This document shows, one piece after another, positions 5,406-5,661 of a stretch of DNA of 5,661 nt (positions are counted from its first letter, which is position 1; every line of letters begins with the position of its first letter). The DNA is taken from contig JAEYVD010000793.1 in assembly GCA_023432075.1 (NCBI GenBank), positions 1 through 5,661 of the forward strand. The letters run 5' to 3'. The translations under genes and the position numbers were made by a program. Origin of the DNA: Pseudomonadota bacterium (lineage in GTDB: Bacteria > Pseudomonadota > Gammaproteobacteria > Burkholderiales > Burkholderiaceae_B). The notes beneath the pieces were generated by a model. That model saw only the letters and a list, made by a program, of their open reading frames with translations, made no database searches and was not told the DNA's origin.

Positions 5406-5661
5406 ATCTGGATTTCGACGTCGGCACCGCGAACCTTGCGCCCGCCGACGTGCCTGCCGATGCCTACCACCGCATCGCCCAGTTCCTGTACCGCGAGGCG
5501 CGTCTGCTGGACGAGCGGCGCTATGACGACTGGCAGGCGCTGTGGACCGAAGACGGCATGTACTGGATGCCGCGCAAGCCGGGCCAGGAAAGCCCGTACG
5601 ACTACATCTCGCTGTTCTGGGAAGACCGCATGCTGCGCGATGTGCGCATCCGGCGCCTGGA
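5396..5661 (+). CDS. Ring-hydroxylating dioxygenase beta (small) subunit, 3' end cut by window edge
   Basis: The first 88 codons are visible and the frame is open to the right edge; the family is usually about 160-180 residues, so roughly half is present. The N-terminal part shows the beta-subunit pattern: FLYREARLLDERRYDDWQAL (30-49), then WTEDGMYWMPRKPGQ (50-64), closely resembling benzoate/anthranilate-type small subunits. This cone-shaped NTF2-like fold assembles with the alpha subunit (alpha3beta3 in characterised members) and has a mainly structural role. The ATG overlaps the last 10 bases of the alpha gene in another frame and has its own AAGGGAG site, so alpha and beta are probably made in matched amounts. 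Further pathway genes likely follow beyond 5661. Confidence 0.92.
   Translation, partial: MLLDLDFDVGTANLAPADVPADAYHRIAQFLYREARLLDERRYDDWQALWTEDGMYWMPRKPGQESPYDYISLFWEDRMLRDVRIRRL

Noticed and set aside
1..5661. Mobile elements, CRISPR arrays, tRNA or rRNA genes
   Set aside because: No transposase or integrase, no regularly spaced repeats, and no tRNA cloverleaf or rRNA-like sequence was seen.

Overview
The window is GC-rich DNA whose genes use mostly G/C-ending codons. It carries a divergent regulator/catabolic-operon arrangement typical of Burkholderiales. The gene set and protein style (Bug/Liv-rich, aromatic-degrading beta-proteobacteria) point to an Alcaligenaceae-like organism such as Achromobacter or Bordetella. 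That placement is my inference; no rRNA or other taxonomic marker is present.

Layout: bases 1-301 hold no convincing gene. They contain several short inverted repeats, including a perfect 13-base palindrome immediately after the regulator gene. Bases 302-1288 (minus strand) encode an AraC/XylS-type regulator. Bases 1289-1579 are the divergent control region, with candidate operators, a XylS-like direct repeat and two perfect RNA hairpins in the leader of the rightward operon. From 1580 to the right edge, four genes lie head to tail on the plus strand: a secreted Liv-type ABC solute-binding protein (1580-2770); a fusion of a dienelactone hydrolase and an NTF2/SnoaL-like domain (2802-4046); a Rieske ring-hydroxylating dioxygenase alpha subunit (4056-5405); and the start of the matching beta subunit (5396 to beyond the edge). 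Gaps are 31 and 9 bases, and alpha and beta overlap by 10 bases, so this is almost certainly one operon continuing to the right.

How the genes may work together: an aromatic or related carboxylate is captured in the periplasm by the solute-binding protein. Inside the cell the Rieske oxygenase dihydroxylates (or hydroxylates) it. The hydrolase/NTF2 fusion may then open or isomerise a lactone-like intermediate. The AraC/XylS regulator probably senses the substrate and switches the operon on. Membrane permeases, ATPases, ferredoxin/reductase and a cis-diol dehydrogenase are not in the window and may lie downstream or elsewhere. I cannot name the substrate.

The most unusual items are the hydrolase-NTF2 fusion, which retains the Cys-Asp-His triad but seems to have changed one substrate-binding arginine position, and the structured, possibly XylS-like control region. 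No mobile element, CRISPR array, tRNA or rRNA was seen.
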